DNA from: Stereocaulon alpinum
Taxonomy: Eukaryota > Ascomycota > Lecanoromycetes > Lecanorales > Stereocaulaceae
Direction of reading: 5' to 3'
Assembly: GCA_018257865.1 (NCBI GenBank)
Contig: JAEUBA010000060.1
Span: forward strand, 62,001 to 126,000
DNA: 64,000 nt
Shown here: positions 46,001 to 56,922 of the stretch, piece by piece
Position numbering within the stretch: the stretch's first letter is position 1
How the letters are laid out: every line of letters begins with the position of its first letter
Translations under genes and position numbers: made by a program
Notes under the pieces: model-generated
What the model was told of the DNA's origin: nothing
Seen by the model: only the letters and a program-made list of their open reading frames with translations
Database searches by the model: none

Positions 46001-46477
46001 AGGGAGACGCTGGCAGTTGCCGACTTTTGGGGGCTGGATGACTCTTTCGTCTGTCAACGATTGGAGGTGGCTTTGAGAAATTGACAATTACGTCGATATG
46101 TCGGAATCATCCGTACACTGTATATTAAGGAGTTCGTGCTCGCCGATACCGAAGCGCTCGGGCCAGTAGGAGGTGCCGTTGCAGATGATGTGGTGCAATC
46201 TGGGAACGCTCATCGGTCGCGGAAAACCATGGAACGATCTGGAAATATCAAGAGGGAAAGCTTGGAAGCTCGTCCGACAGCCATCTTTGGGACCCGTAGG
46301 TGCTGTAGCTATCTTAACGCGCCACTTGAGGTAGGTCAAGTCGTGTCGTCGGGAACCAGGCGTGGTCAGGCTGGCATTGGGGCGGAGTCGGATCATGATC
46401 GGGCTCGATCGGGCAGGAACTCGCCTGCTGTGGAGCAGGAAGTTGAGGGTAAAGGTAAATGGGGTCCGAGAGTATCG
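46001..46477. terminator. Convergent 3' region of the caspase-like and NLR genes
   Basis: The two genes end facing each other here. No separate gene is supported, and I see no specific terminator motif. Confidence 0.35.
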
Positions 46478-49400
46478 TTAAGGCATCCGCATACTCCGAG
46501 TCCAGTTATGTGACTTGCATTGATTGGACGCTGGAGCACGTCGGTAATCTTCGACTTCAAGACCGCAGTGTCTACATGTAAAGAAATCTGTGACCTGAAT
46601 CGGTGTCGCCCCCAGCGGAGGAGAGGACATCGGGTAAGGAGGTTTCCAAACGCGCATGTTCTGGAGGTGCCAATCTGGGACGCAACCATGCAGAATCTCT
46701 TGAAAGGCATTCTCCCACTGCACCTGTTGTTCTTCCCCAACACGCCAATAAATCGTCCACGCCGAGCTCAGGCGGTTCTTGTCCTTGACTTTGAGTAGAA
46801 GGTCCCGGCTGGTAGGCTTAGCGCGCTTCACATTTTGAGATGCGCGAATCTTGGTAATCTCGCACTTGTCATTTGCTCCCTTGTCTTTCAATGTTTGTCT
46901 TACTGCTAGATCGCGCTGGGACGGGAAGGCTGAGAGGTTTCCCACAATTGCAAGGGGCGATATGGTGGATAATACCTCGCAACGCAGGTCTGCAGTTGGT
47001 GGTGAAGCTTGGCCTCGTCCTGCTTTCGTCGTCACGAAGCATTCTTCATGCTCAAATTTCGCGTTAATGGTGGCACCAGCCGACAGGAAAGCGTAGAGAA
47101 GCTCATCATAGCACTGGACGTGGTCGCTGATCCATGTTAGATTTTGGAGAAACTCCGTCCATGGCGTTAATGAGCGCCGCTTAATCTTCGCTCGCGAATA
47201 CGACATGTTACTGGCATATTGGAGCGATGCGTCTGGGTCGGCACCAGCCCGCAATACATCAATGAGAAATAAGAAATAAGGCTCCGTCACTGGGTTGAAA
47301 CCATGCTGCGCAATTGTGTATCGGCATCTTTGCAGTAGTTCGTTCGCGATACTCATTCTCTGCTTTGACTCTAATGCAAGCAATTTGCGACTTGCATAAG
47401 TGCAGAGTCCAAACGATGCCGCATTTGCAAGTACGATCGTCAACCAATCACAGGATGCGTTGAGTTCGAATTTGACGAGTACATCCTCGTCCTCCTCATA
47501 GAATGTAGCAAAATTATACTGCTGTTCGAATAAGCCTCCGGAAGTCTCTGTGAGATACCCGTGAGCCGTGTGAATCTTGAGCAAGTCTAAAATCCCTTCA
47601 TGGTGGTGTTCGTTCGGATCAAGTTCAGAGATTGACTTTGCGAATTGAAAAGCTTGGCTGTACGCATGTGCGGACAATGACCAGGCTTCTTTATGGTTGC
47701 GAAGCCAAGTGCCAATGAGGACAGATGCTTTGAGCAGTCGACTCAGAAAGGCTATATTTCGAGACGAGGAGTCTTCCATGACAGTAGCGACAGAGCCATG
47801 CAAGAAACCGACATCGTGCCACATGAGTGAGAACATGGGATGCTCGTGCCCACGTCCTAATTTATTCGCGTCGTATTCCACCTCAAGCAGGCCTGCCGTA
47901 CGAGCTGAGAAAGTCTTTGTAATCTCTTCGACCGAAGGATGTGCATCGTACATCAGGATCGACGTCAAATCCTCTCGGGTCGCCATTTGAACTTCTTCGA
48001 GACACGCCACCGAGAACGTTAAGAGGTCCACAGGCTGTTTCGAAGCCGATCGCAATGAGAGATATTCTGTTGCACCATCACGATGCACTACTTCGACCTG
48101 CCTGTCTAGGATGACCGTGATTAGATCATGAACCTCTGGAGGCGTGGCTTTGAGCCTATTCAGGAGGATGTCGAAACTGTCACCTGTTGCGAGTCCCTCG
48201 CGTACCTCACGCGTCACAAGCACAACCCAGAGAAAGATGCCGTCTGATCTTGAAGTGATTTCCGAGGCAAGCTTCTCCATACTAGTGTCGGCAATGCCAT
48301 TGTTTACTCGTGTCACCTCTTGTTTCAACCGCTCGCGGACGTACAGCGAAATGTCGTTGAACGTAAGGTCTTGCAGGATTAATCTTGCACTAAATCGAAA
48401 GTGGTGCTCGAAGGATGGCCAAGGACGACTCGAAGCGCACACCTTGACGTGAGGGCGCGCGACAAGCTTGTCGAGGAGGCCAAGCAGTACGGCGCGATCT
48501 CCTTCACATTCATCCAATGCGTCGACGAAGAAGCAGTACTTGACCAACTTGTTTTTGCCTTTATCGAGCAGCGCCAACAAGATATCGCAGAGCTTCGTTT
48601 CCGACGAAATAGCCTCCGCAATGCGATCGAAGTCCAATGGTGACTGTTCAGAGCCAGCCAACAAGCTTTCTACTACACTCGCCATTTTCTGGTCATTTTC
48701 CAATATTTGGAACACACAAGCTTGAAGTAGGCCTCGAGTGTTTTTCTGTAGGGGTTTGCCAGAATTCCAAAAGAAAAATGAGATCGTCACTACACTCGCG
48801 TTACCAGCCCATCGGGAAAGCGCGGATTTCGTCTCAGCAGACGACAGGATGAAATTTATCAACGTCGATTTGCCGGAGCCTGCCTTGCCACTCAGCCAGT
48901 AGAAGCAATCGCCTTCATCGAGCCAATGGGTAAAGTCAGAGCTCTTGTCGACCTTGGCATTGGGCTTCCAAATCCACTCGAACGTCTCTGCAACGGCATC
49001 ATCAACCGTCTCCCGTCTTGAATTCATGCCGGGGAAAGCTAGGGAACGAAGGAGCTTGGAAGCAGGATCCGCTACGCTGTCTATGTTGAATTTGGCGAAT
49101 CCGAGATCCATTTGCCGCTGAATGCGTTCACTTGCTTGGTCAATGTGCTGCCGGGTCAAACTCGACTCCTCTACCACTACCTTGCGAGTAGCTTCACCAT
49201 CCTGTACGATCGCAGCAGCGAGCGCAGACACAGATGTTTTGCCATCGTTCAGAGCTATGATCAAAGCCTTGACGTTTTGCTCAAGTCCTTCAAAATTCTG
49301 CTTCTGACCTAATTTCTCGTTCACGACCGTATCTCTGCAAGCACGAGTCAGTCCATACTGGTGCCATCACGATCCCGAGGCTGACCTTAGCTCGATCAGC

Positions 49401-49807
49401 AAGTAGCCGTCCAACAGTGCTCGCTCTCGCTCAAGTCGGTCCTGTAGACGGCCAATCTCGTTTTGTCTCCAAAGAGTCTTGACCACTCGCCCAACGGCAC
49501 TGCGCTTGCCACCTGCTGTCGTCTCAAGCTTGCTAATCGCCACCTGCAGATCACCAGCAGCGACCGTGCAGCGTTTTGCGCTATCCTGAAGTCCCTTGCC
49601 GAGGTGACCAGGGTTCGCACTTCTCTGCACAGAAGCTTCGACGGCAGCGCCGAGCGACTGCAAACTGAGGGCGTCATTCTTCAGGTCGGTGTTGGCCGCT
49701 GACAGGCCTGTTTGGTAGATCTCACAACACGTCTTGCTTATTTTGAGGCCAAAGTCAACCAGTTGAATGATGTTCGAGGCGAGCGAAATGGCACTGATGG
49801 GATCCAT
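46478..49807 (-). CDS. NLR (NACHT) protein, 1092 aa, two exons
   Basis: Exon 49807-49386 and exon 49334-46478 are joined by a 51-nt intron (donor GTCAGC, acceptor GCAG). The ATG at 49807 begins MDPISAISLASNIIQLVDFG, the usual start of the fungal STAND N-terminal domain (about 1-140). A linker coiled coil follows, then the NACHT domain: Walker A SGKAGSGKST near 290-298, Walker B YCFFVDALDECEGD near 407-419 and CASSRPWPSFE. The C-terminal 500 residues show no clear ankyrin, WD or TPR array, but end with a CRHCGLEV Cys/His motif. Fungal NLRs act in non-self recognition and heterokaryon incompatibility. The frame is intact. NLRs are a recurrent Starship accessory class. Confidence 0.92.
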
Positions 49808-50271
49808 TGCATCGCCGCAGCACAAAGCGATCCTCTCAACGTATGAGGCTTCATTGAAGGACCACTCTCGAGTTGGTCATTGCGGCCATCTCAACTTGTA
49901 TCCTACCTTGACGATTCGCGCAAGCATGACGCGAGGTCACAAAGAGAAGCGAATATAAGGCAATGGTTGTTTGAGCGGGATGTCCGGCGGCGTGTCCCGA
50001 GAAGTGTACCCCTGTCTTCATAATCAGCTCTCAAAATCGATTTTTACCGAGATTCGGCAGCACCCCCACCAAGATTAGTATGCTGGAGCTGCCACCTTCC
50101 CCCGACCACCCATTAAATGCATATATGCCATAATCGCGTCCCAATTAGGATGAAGTGAAGCCATAGAACGTTCCCACTATGCGTATGTGTTTCCTATGCT
50201 CTCAGATCTATGGTAACTGACGCCTATGCCCAGCTACCGCCCTACCCCTCACCGTCGCTTAAAAGGACCGT
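49808..50271. other. Intergenic
   Basis: Promoter side of the NLR and left flank of the next transposase. No supported gene and no clear terminal repeat. Confidence 0.35.
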
Positions 50272-51273
50272 ATGCAACAGCTCCTAGGCGATAGGGTGAG
50301 CCCAAAACAGATCGCTGCTCTTGAATCGTGTCATGCTTCGAGTGTATGCACCGTTCGGAGAAACATCGCCACCTATGGCTATCACATAGCCCCAGTAAAG
50401 ATGTCAAAAAGAGGGCCACGGTTCAAGCTATCGCAGCAAGCATATGACGGTTTAAGAGTATACCTGGAAGCTAAGCCCTGGCTTTATCTTGATGAAATGC
50501 GGTATTTCCTGTTCGATGATTTCAACACATATGTGTCCTTGCCTACGGTTTACAGGGCTCTTAAATCTATAAAAATCAGTCGTAAGAACCTCCGGCGCGA
50601 GGCCTCAGAGCGATCGCAGATATGCCGCGATAGCTATATGTTGGAGGTGAGCCGGTATATATATGAAATGCTGGTATACCTGGATAAGAGCGCCGCAAAT
50701 GAGCGTACCGCTCAGCGTAAAAGAGGGTGGGCGGCTTTTGGTATCAGGCCAGCTATTTTATACCCCGTCAAGCGCTCTGAGCGATTCAGCGTACTACCGG
50801 CGTATATATCAGATGGAATCCTAGCGTCGCATATTTATCAAGGCGCTATCAATGGGGCGCGATTTGAATGGTTCCTGGCCAATGAGGTCCTTCCGCGATG
50901 TACGCCATTTCCAGGCCCTAGGTCGGTTCTAATTATGGATAACTGCTCAACTTATTACTCAGCTGGCGTCAAAGCTCTTTGCGATCACCACGGTGTTATC
51001 CTCTTATATTTGCCCCCCTATTCGCCAGATTACAACCCCATTGAGGAGTTCTTTTCGGTTCTGAAGGCATGGCTGAAGCGACACTTTGAGCTGGCTGAGG
51101 GTATATCGTTCAAGACCTTCCTGGAAACAGCGGTGGCTTCATATAGCGGTGGGCAGCATACTAAGGGTTATTTCGAACATGCTGGGGTATATGTCGGCGA
51201 GTATAAGGGTGAGTTACAAGAGCGATTTGAAGACGATTATGGGACCGATTTTGAGACCGATTTCGAGGAATAA
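50272..51273 (+). CDS. Tc1/mariner-type DDE transposase, 333 aa
   Basis: An intact frame from an ATG at 50272. N-terminal helix-turn-helix region: SPKQIAALESCHASSVCTVR. DDE core: first Asp probably in LVYLDKSAAN, second in VLIMDNCSTYY, Glu in PPYSPDYNPIEEFFSVLK, with 34 residues between the last two (DD34E). An ATG 43 bp upstream starts MPSYRPTPHRRLKGP in another frame, a typical start for this family, so the N-terminus may have suffered a frameshift. The C-terminus is acidic (DDYGTDFETDFEE). Terminal repeats were not found. Confidence 0.85.
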   Translation: MQQLLGDRVSPKQIAALESCHASSVCTVRRNIATYGYHIAPVKMSKRGPRFKLSQQAYDGLRVYLEAKPWLYLDEMRYFLFDDFNTYVSLPTVYRALKSIKISRKNLRREASERSQICRDSYMLEVSRYIYEMLVYLDKSAANERTAQRKRGWAAFGIRPAILYPVKRSERFSVLPAYISDGILASHIYQGAINGARFEWFLANEVLPRCTPFPGPRSVLIMDNCSTYYSAGVKALCDHHGVILLYLPPYSPDYNPIEEFFSVLKAWLKRHFELAEGISFKTFLETAVASYSGGQHTKGYFEHAGVYVGEYKGELQERFEDDYGTDFETDFEE

Positions 51274-51576
51274 GCGATAGAGGGCCTGGGGCTTGGCAGG
51301 GAGGCGGAGCGGCAATAATTCCGCTATATCTTACAACCAACGCAGCTTGATCATAATGACGTCTTATACAGATATTTTTGCATCTTTGAATAGCACTTAA
51401 TCAGCTCAGTATATCGTACTATTTACATTATTGAATTACGTGTTCTCGATACCAGCGTATTGCTTTAGAATATTAAGGAATAATTAGGCTATAAGGCGTT
51501 GAGGCTGCTCCCGAGGACCCTGTAGATCATTTACCCCACATATCGAATAGTAGCATACCCAGTATACCTTCATAAT

Positions 51577-52890
51577 CTATCTATGTTCTATATTATCATC
51601 ACCGTCGCCCTCTGAAATATCACTCAGCTGGCCTCCTAGCTTCCGAGCAGCAGCAGCAAGATCATCTAGCCCAGAACGACCACGCCTAGTATCAGCAGCA
51701 GCAGCAGCAGCAGCGGCAACGCGCCCCTCCAGCAAAAACTCCTTGACCTGGCCACTAAGCCTCCTCCCCAGTCCTAATAGCACCTTCAGCTCTGCCCAAT
51801 CGGGCTTCTTAAAGCTATGAGTATCTTTCAGATAATACAGCTCCTCGTCGACCCTTATAAACGCCCCCTCAATCGCGTCCTTTTCACTGGGATTCCTCGT
51901 TTTCTGCCAGTCAAAATATGCCCGCCGCAGTAAACCCGAGTCGCCCTGAGCCTGTAGCGGGCTACTTATCGGAATATCACTTAGAATTGGTCGATTTGCT
52001 GTTGAAGGGCGCTCTACGAGCTTTTGGGGGCTTTGCGGCATAGTTTCAGTGAGGCTAGGCTGAGCCATTTGCGATATACTTTGGGGAAAACATTATTGCG
52101 CAGGTATCGGATGAAAGGGCGACTGAGGCTTTTGCTGAGGATAGGGCTGAGGGTATTGCTGATACTGTGCGCTATTGGCATAGAACGCCGGTGTCAATTG
52201 ATAGGGCGAGCTCTGCTGGGGATAATGCTGGAGATATGGCTGATATTGCTGAGGCCATGGCTGAGGCATCCCTGGTATCCCTGGCGACGCTGAGGCTCCA
52301 CCTACCCCTACCGGTGTTATTAATAACGGTGACGTAGCTTCCGACTTTGGTGTAACGGCCGATTGCTCGATTATCGCTGTTTTCTTCTTACTGCAGGCGT
52401 TCTGAGCCGATCCAGCGAAATCCAGTAATCTACGCTTTAAACGCTTGGTAGGAACTTCCACCGAACACCCTCGCTTTCGCTTACCAAGGGATGCGTTCCA
52501 TTAAGTGATATAAGGCCCAAAGAGCTTGAAATGCTTGCCAGTAAGCTCCGGTGGCTCTATCGGTTGCCAGTAATAGTGGGTGCGATTGGGGTATATATGC
52601 GATGTACAGTACCAGCGCTTTATTAATCGGTGGCCATAATCGCCATATATTTGGGCGATTGAGCGACTTTCCCTAGCCTTCTTTTCTTGCTTAGCAGTAG
52701 TACTCCCCCCTTCTAACCGTCTTCTTATATTTATCCTTCTTCTTTTGCTGTGGTTCACTGTCGGAGGATATACTATAATCGCACAACAGTAGAGCGGCGC
52801 GCACCTCAGGTCCGGAGGGGGGTGAGGTCGGGGTACATTTCTGTCGTCTTGCCAGGGCAGAACGAGCTTGAGCGGATAATCCGTCCCCGA
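51577..52890 (-). pseudogene. Decayed ORF beside the transposase
   Basis: One minus-strand frame runs through TAA stops at 52503-52501 and just after 52093, plus a probable frameshift in a G run near 52708. It reads SRSIAQIYGDYGHRLIKRWY, KRLKRRLLDFAGSAQNACSK, a Pro/Gln/Tyr-rich part, and DWQKTRNPSEKDAIEGAFIR with an Ala run and an acidic end. It may be the second ORF of a two-gene element whose transposase lies at 50272, or an unrelated host gene; family unknown. Confidence 0.45.
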
Positions 52891-53004
52891 TTGCTTTCAA
52901 AGGATTATATGGGATTGTCGAAGTCTAGGCAGCATGAAGACAACGAGTGCAACTTAAGCCGAAGGACGGGGAGTCATTTCAGGCTTTTATCTGCTGCGCC
53001 CCTG

Positions 53005-53170
53005 TACTGCCCCATCGTGCTCCCTCTTGCTCCCTCACTGCTCCCTCGTGCTCTCCCTCTGCTCCCCCCTACTCCCTCGCTGCTCCCTCTAAAGCGGCCC
53101 TGCTCCCTTTCCCGATCAAAAACGGTAATTCTTAATCCTAAGTTCGGGGTGTATATAATATATATATAGT
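53005..53170 (+). repeat. TGCTCCCTC minisatellite with GTATATAA tail, copy B
   Basis: About ten TGCTCCCTC-type units, then TCTAAAGCGGCCCTGCTCCC, then AGTTCGGGGTGTATATAA. Same order as the right arm at 44.6 kb and the copy at 55.7 kb. Related units continue to about 53330. Confidence 0.85.
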
Positions 53171-53463
53171 ATCCTCGAGTTTCAAATATACGGCACCGCC
53201 GTATTGCTCCCGCGCTAGGGCCCACTTCGTGCTTTTGCTCCCTCTCGGCTCTCCTGTGTTCCCCTATACTCCCTCGGTGCTCCCTTATTGCGCATCCTTG
53301 TTCCCCCAGTGCTCCTTACTACCATAAGTTTCGCCTGATACCGTAGTATATATATATTCAGTCTTTATCGTGAACTGGAAATTCTAATATAGCACATACT
53401 ACTACGTAAAGGGTGTAGCTGGGCTTTGTCGTAGACTAGACTAGTAGCGCCGCTTTAAGTTAG

Positions 53464-54267
53464 TACGGCGGCGCATGTTAACCATTCCATCAAAACTCCG
53501 CACATCTCCAACTGACACCCCTACCAACTTTTTGAAATTTCAACTACACTGCCTACAGGCCTTACTACACCTATCCTACGGGCGTAATAATTAGTTAATT
53601 ATAGATCTTGCTACTCCTATCTATTTAGAACGTCTTAGATCGTCGCTGCTGGCTGTGACGTCGCCGCCGCTAAAGTGTGGAAATGCGTATATTTGGTGAT
53701 CCAGTATCTCTACTCTAACTAAATTATAGACCGCGCTGACTACCTCCTACAGTAATCCTAACGTCCTATAAGCCTTCCGCCCTGCTTCTATATACTATCC
53801 TACGCCCATAAGTGGCTGGGCGGGTTGCGGTTCCACCCCGCTATCGCACAGTCTGAGTCTCCGCCCTAGCTAGCGGTAGGGTAGGCCCGCCTATAATATA
53901 CACCTACAGGTATATATATACGCATTGCTACAGAGGTCCTTATACGTTAGTGGCGCCTTAGTACTGCGTGGCAAGCGCTGTCGATTAGTAGATAGGATAC
54001 TGAATAGATACATTAGTTGCGGAGGGCCTGCAGTTGATAGTAGCGGCCTTGGTGGCGGTAACAGTACAGCCAGCGGCGACGATCTAGGACGTTCTGAATA
54101 GACAGGAGTAGCAAGGACTATAGTTGACCAGTTATTACGCCTGTAGGATAGGTGTACTGGGCCCTGTAGGCAGTATAGTTGAACTTTTGAAAATTTCAAA
54201 AAGTTGGTGGGGGTGTCAATTGAAGATGTGCGGAGTTTTGATGGAATGGTTAACATGCGCCGCCGTA
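53464..54267. mobile_element. Foldback-type element, 804 bp, long terminal inverted repeats
   Basis: The ends begin TACGGCGGCGCATGTTAACC on the left, with its complement on the right. The two arms can be aligned for about 190 bp or more with roughly 15% differences (for example CATTCCATCAAAACTCCGC on both). GTTAG flanks both ends (53459-53463 and 54268-54272) as a possible 5-bp target duplication. No coding frame inside, so it is non-autonomous. Confidence 0.75.
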
Positions 54268-54373
54268 GTTAGCGAGATCGCGCTGGCAGGTCCGCACCTT
54301 CGGCTCCCTTCAGCCTCCACACCCCCGCCACCAATCAAAGCTGCAAGCACCAATCTCACTCTCACTTCTCAAT

Positions 54374-55649
54374 ATGCCCACAACAAAGCCGAAGGCTGTC
54401 CCAATTGAGTGGCTCGAACAGCATATCCTACCTAAGCTAGGTGGCCCTCTCAGGCAGGATCTTGAGGCTACGCTCGATGAATTGAAGCAGCTGCCGACTT
54501 CTGTGAGCTATTATGGCTTTTGACTATTATCATCCGTGTATCGGTGGCTGATATCAATCCAAGCTTCCGGCCAGCAGTCTTGATCTGAAAGATGCCATCA
54601 AGGTATTTGACTTGAGATATAACCAGCTCTTTGATGCGTGGGCGCTAGCAGATAATGAACTATGCGAAATACCTGCCCTTCTAGGTATCATATCCTGTGT
54701 TGATCTGGTTGATACTAATTTTCTGCAGTCGCTATCAAGAATGAGTATCTGTTTGTCACAGAAGGGTCGTTGGCAAATGAAGCTCTCGCGCGGTCACAGA
54801 TTAATGACATTCTCATAATCTGTATCGGCGAAGAGAAGCGACTTGCTCTTCGGGAGTATAACCAACCTAACGCGGCGCCGTCAACGCAATTACTTGCCCG
54901 TCCTACAACTCCGTCTTCCGACCCAGCTCCTCTTCTCTTGCAATTCGAAACCAAGCTCAACCGCCTTGTGACTTATCGAAAGGAAAAGCGCGTACTGCAG
55001 GGTATTGCAGACTATTCGCTCTGGTATGACAAAGACGAACCGATGGGGACGAATTTGATTCTTATCGAGGCGAAGAGAGAAGGTATGCTCTCTATAGCGG
55101 ATGGCCAATTAGTAGCATATATGGGTAAGTAATCTATCGTGTTTTCTTCGGCCGATATCACTGTATTATTATTGATTTACGTACAGGTATTGTGCACCGC
55201 ACAAGAGAGAGCCAAGGCAAGCAGAACAAGCTTGTGTATGGGCTTAGCACAGACGGCAACGAGTTTCAGTTTTGGCGTCTGGATAACTCAAGCGAGGTGA
55301 GTGATAGGATCAACTTCTTCCTATCGAGTAGTGGTTTGCTAAATCAATTTATCAGCTCACACGTAGCCGCAAGCTAGATTGGAAAGGGGGCGACGGCTCA
55401 AGGATTGTCTCATACTTACGCCTTATCATACGGTCGGCGATTCTTTCCTCGCCATCCACCACTCCCATCAAAGACAAAGAGAGGCGGGACGTGAGCCTTA
55501 ACACGTTTCGCGACCCCGAGAAAACAAAGAGCTTCGATTACGGTAATAGAAGGTTTCATCTCCCTGAGCTAGGCGATGATGTCGATGATGATGATGACAA
55601 TATGGACATCGTTGACCTATCATCGTTAAATAGCAGTCTACACAGATAG
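54374..55649 (+). CDS. PD-(D/E)XK nuclease-like protein, 349 aa, five exons
   Basis: Exons 54374-54502, 54564-54684, 54729-55124, 55187-55296 and 55356-55649; introns of 61, 44, 62 and 59 nt, all GT-AG and in phase. The protein starts MPTTKPKAVPIEWLEQHILP. Central motifs fit the PD-(D/E)XK fold: Asp178 in LQGIADYSLWYD, E197-x-K199 in NLILIEAKREG, and a Gln in DGQLVAYMG on the following helix. The C-terminus is acidic (DDDDDNMDIVDLSS). The family exists in many fungi as uncharacterised proteins; DNA cleavage is a prediction only. It is undamaged although surrounded by repeats. Confidence 0.78.
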
Positions 55650-55689
55650 GGAATCATTCCCGACATACAGGGAGTCAGAACAGGTTCCC

Positions 55690-55925
55690 TCGATAGCCCC
55701 CTCTGCTCCCTCCTACTCCCTCACTACTCCCCCTTGCTCCCCCCTACTCTCCCGGTGCTCCCCCTTACTCCCCCGGTGCTTCCCCCTGCTCCCTCAGTGC
55801 TCCCTTGCTGCGCCCCCTGCTCCCTCGATGCTCCCTCTAAAGCGGCCCTGCTGCCGTTCCCGAACCAAAATGGCAAATCTTCAATCCTAAGTTCGGGGTG
55901 TATATAATATATATAATATATATCT
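55690..55925 (+). repeat. TGCTCCCTC minisatellite with GTATATAA tail, copy C
   Basis: About 15 units (CTCCCCCTTGCTCCCCCCTA-type), then CTAAAGCGGCCCTGC, then AGTTCGGGGTGTATATAA. It begins 40 bp after the nuclease-like gene's stop codon. Confidence 0.85.
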
Positions 55926-56922
55926 CTATTTCTAGAACTAGAGGGTGTTTGTACTATACTATACTATATGTACCCTACCGCCTCACCATGCTATCACATA
56001 AAAGCGAACAGCGGCGGGAACGGGGCAGGAAGGGAAGAGGTACTACACAGATCGTATGGTTGGTGGTGACATGTGCTGCTGTAGGCGCGATATATGGAAT
56101 ACAGTACGTGCGTGAGTAAGGGGCGCCTGGGTGGGGTTTGGGAGGCTTTTATTCGTTGGAGGTTGGGTTTTTGTGGGTTTTTGGAGGGGCTGTGATGATG
56201 TGGTGGGTAGCTGGGTGGGAATATGGTATGTAGGCGGAGATGGTGGGTTGGGGGTTTAGGGAGGGGGGGGTAGTGGTTATTGGAGAGGTGGGGATGTTGA
56301 GAGTAGGTGGATGAATGGGTTGGGTGGGGAGGGGGCTTGAGGTCGAAGGGTTGGGGATTGCAGGGTTGGAGGATGTGTGGGTAGGAGTGAGATCAGGGAG
56401 GTTTGAGGAGCAGGGAGGAACCAGCAGGGTAAGGGGTACACCGTGTTCCGAGAGCAACATTATCTGTGCCAGGATACCTGATCCGAGAGCAGTAAACTGG
56501 CAACAGGCTAAACCAACCACTGCTCACGATTTTAATCAAAAAGTCTCAGAAGCGTTATGAGTTAATATGATATTCTTGAATGCTCACATGTGTATATGAC
56601 TACCTGCGTCGGACCTAGTAAGATGCAACACAGCACAATAAACACCAATAGTTCATGGTATCTCAATAAAAGCCTTCCAAGAAAAAGATAAAGACGAAGA
56701 ACATGACGCTATGACCCTATCGTAAGCCCTCTCCTATGAATCAATTTTGAAAGGCTAATAATGCCCAATGCTCTGTCCGACCAGAAAACCCTAAAATCGA
56801 AGCGAATGTGTATGCCCAGGAGCGTCTGCCGTAATTACATCCTCCTCACTTCTCCATTGGCCATGACAATTTAGTTCGCAGGCTATGATCAATGACGTAA
56901 ATCATTCGGCTCGGATTCTCGT
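55926..56922. other. Gene-poor, strand-asymmetric G-rich DNA
   Basis: From about 56110 to 56430 the plus strand is nearly all G and T/A (GGTTGGGGATTGCAGGG), giving open frames on the other strand that are Pro/Thr rich and probably not genes. Nothing else is supported. Confidence 0.4.

Noticed and set aside
44545..55925. Composite repeats as Helitron ends
   Set aside because: I found no TC start, no CTRR end with hairpin and no Rep/helicase.
56149..56520. Pro/Thr-rich minus-strand frame of 123 codons
   Set aside because: It is produced by G-rich strand asymmetry; no start context, domain or splice pattern.
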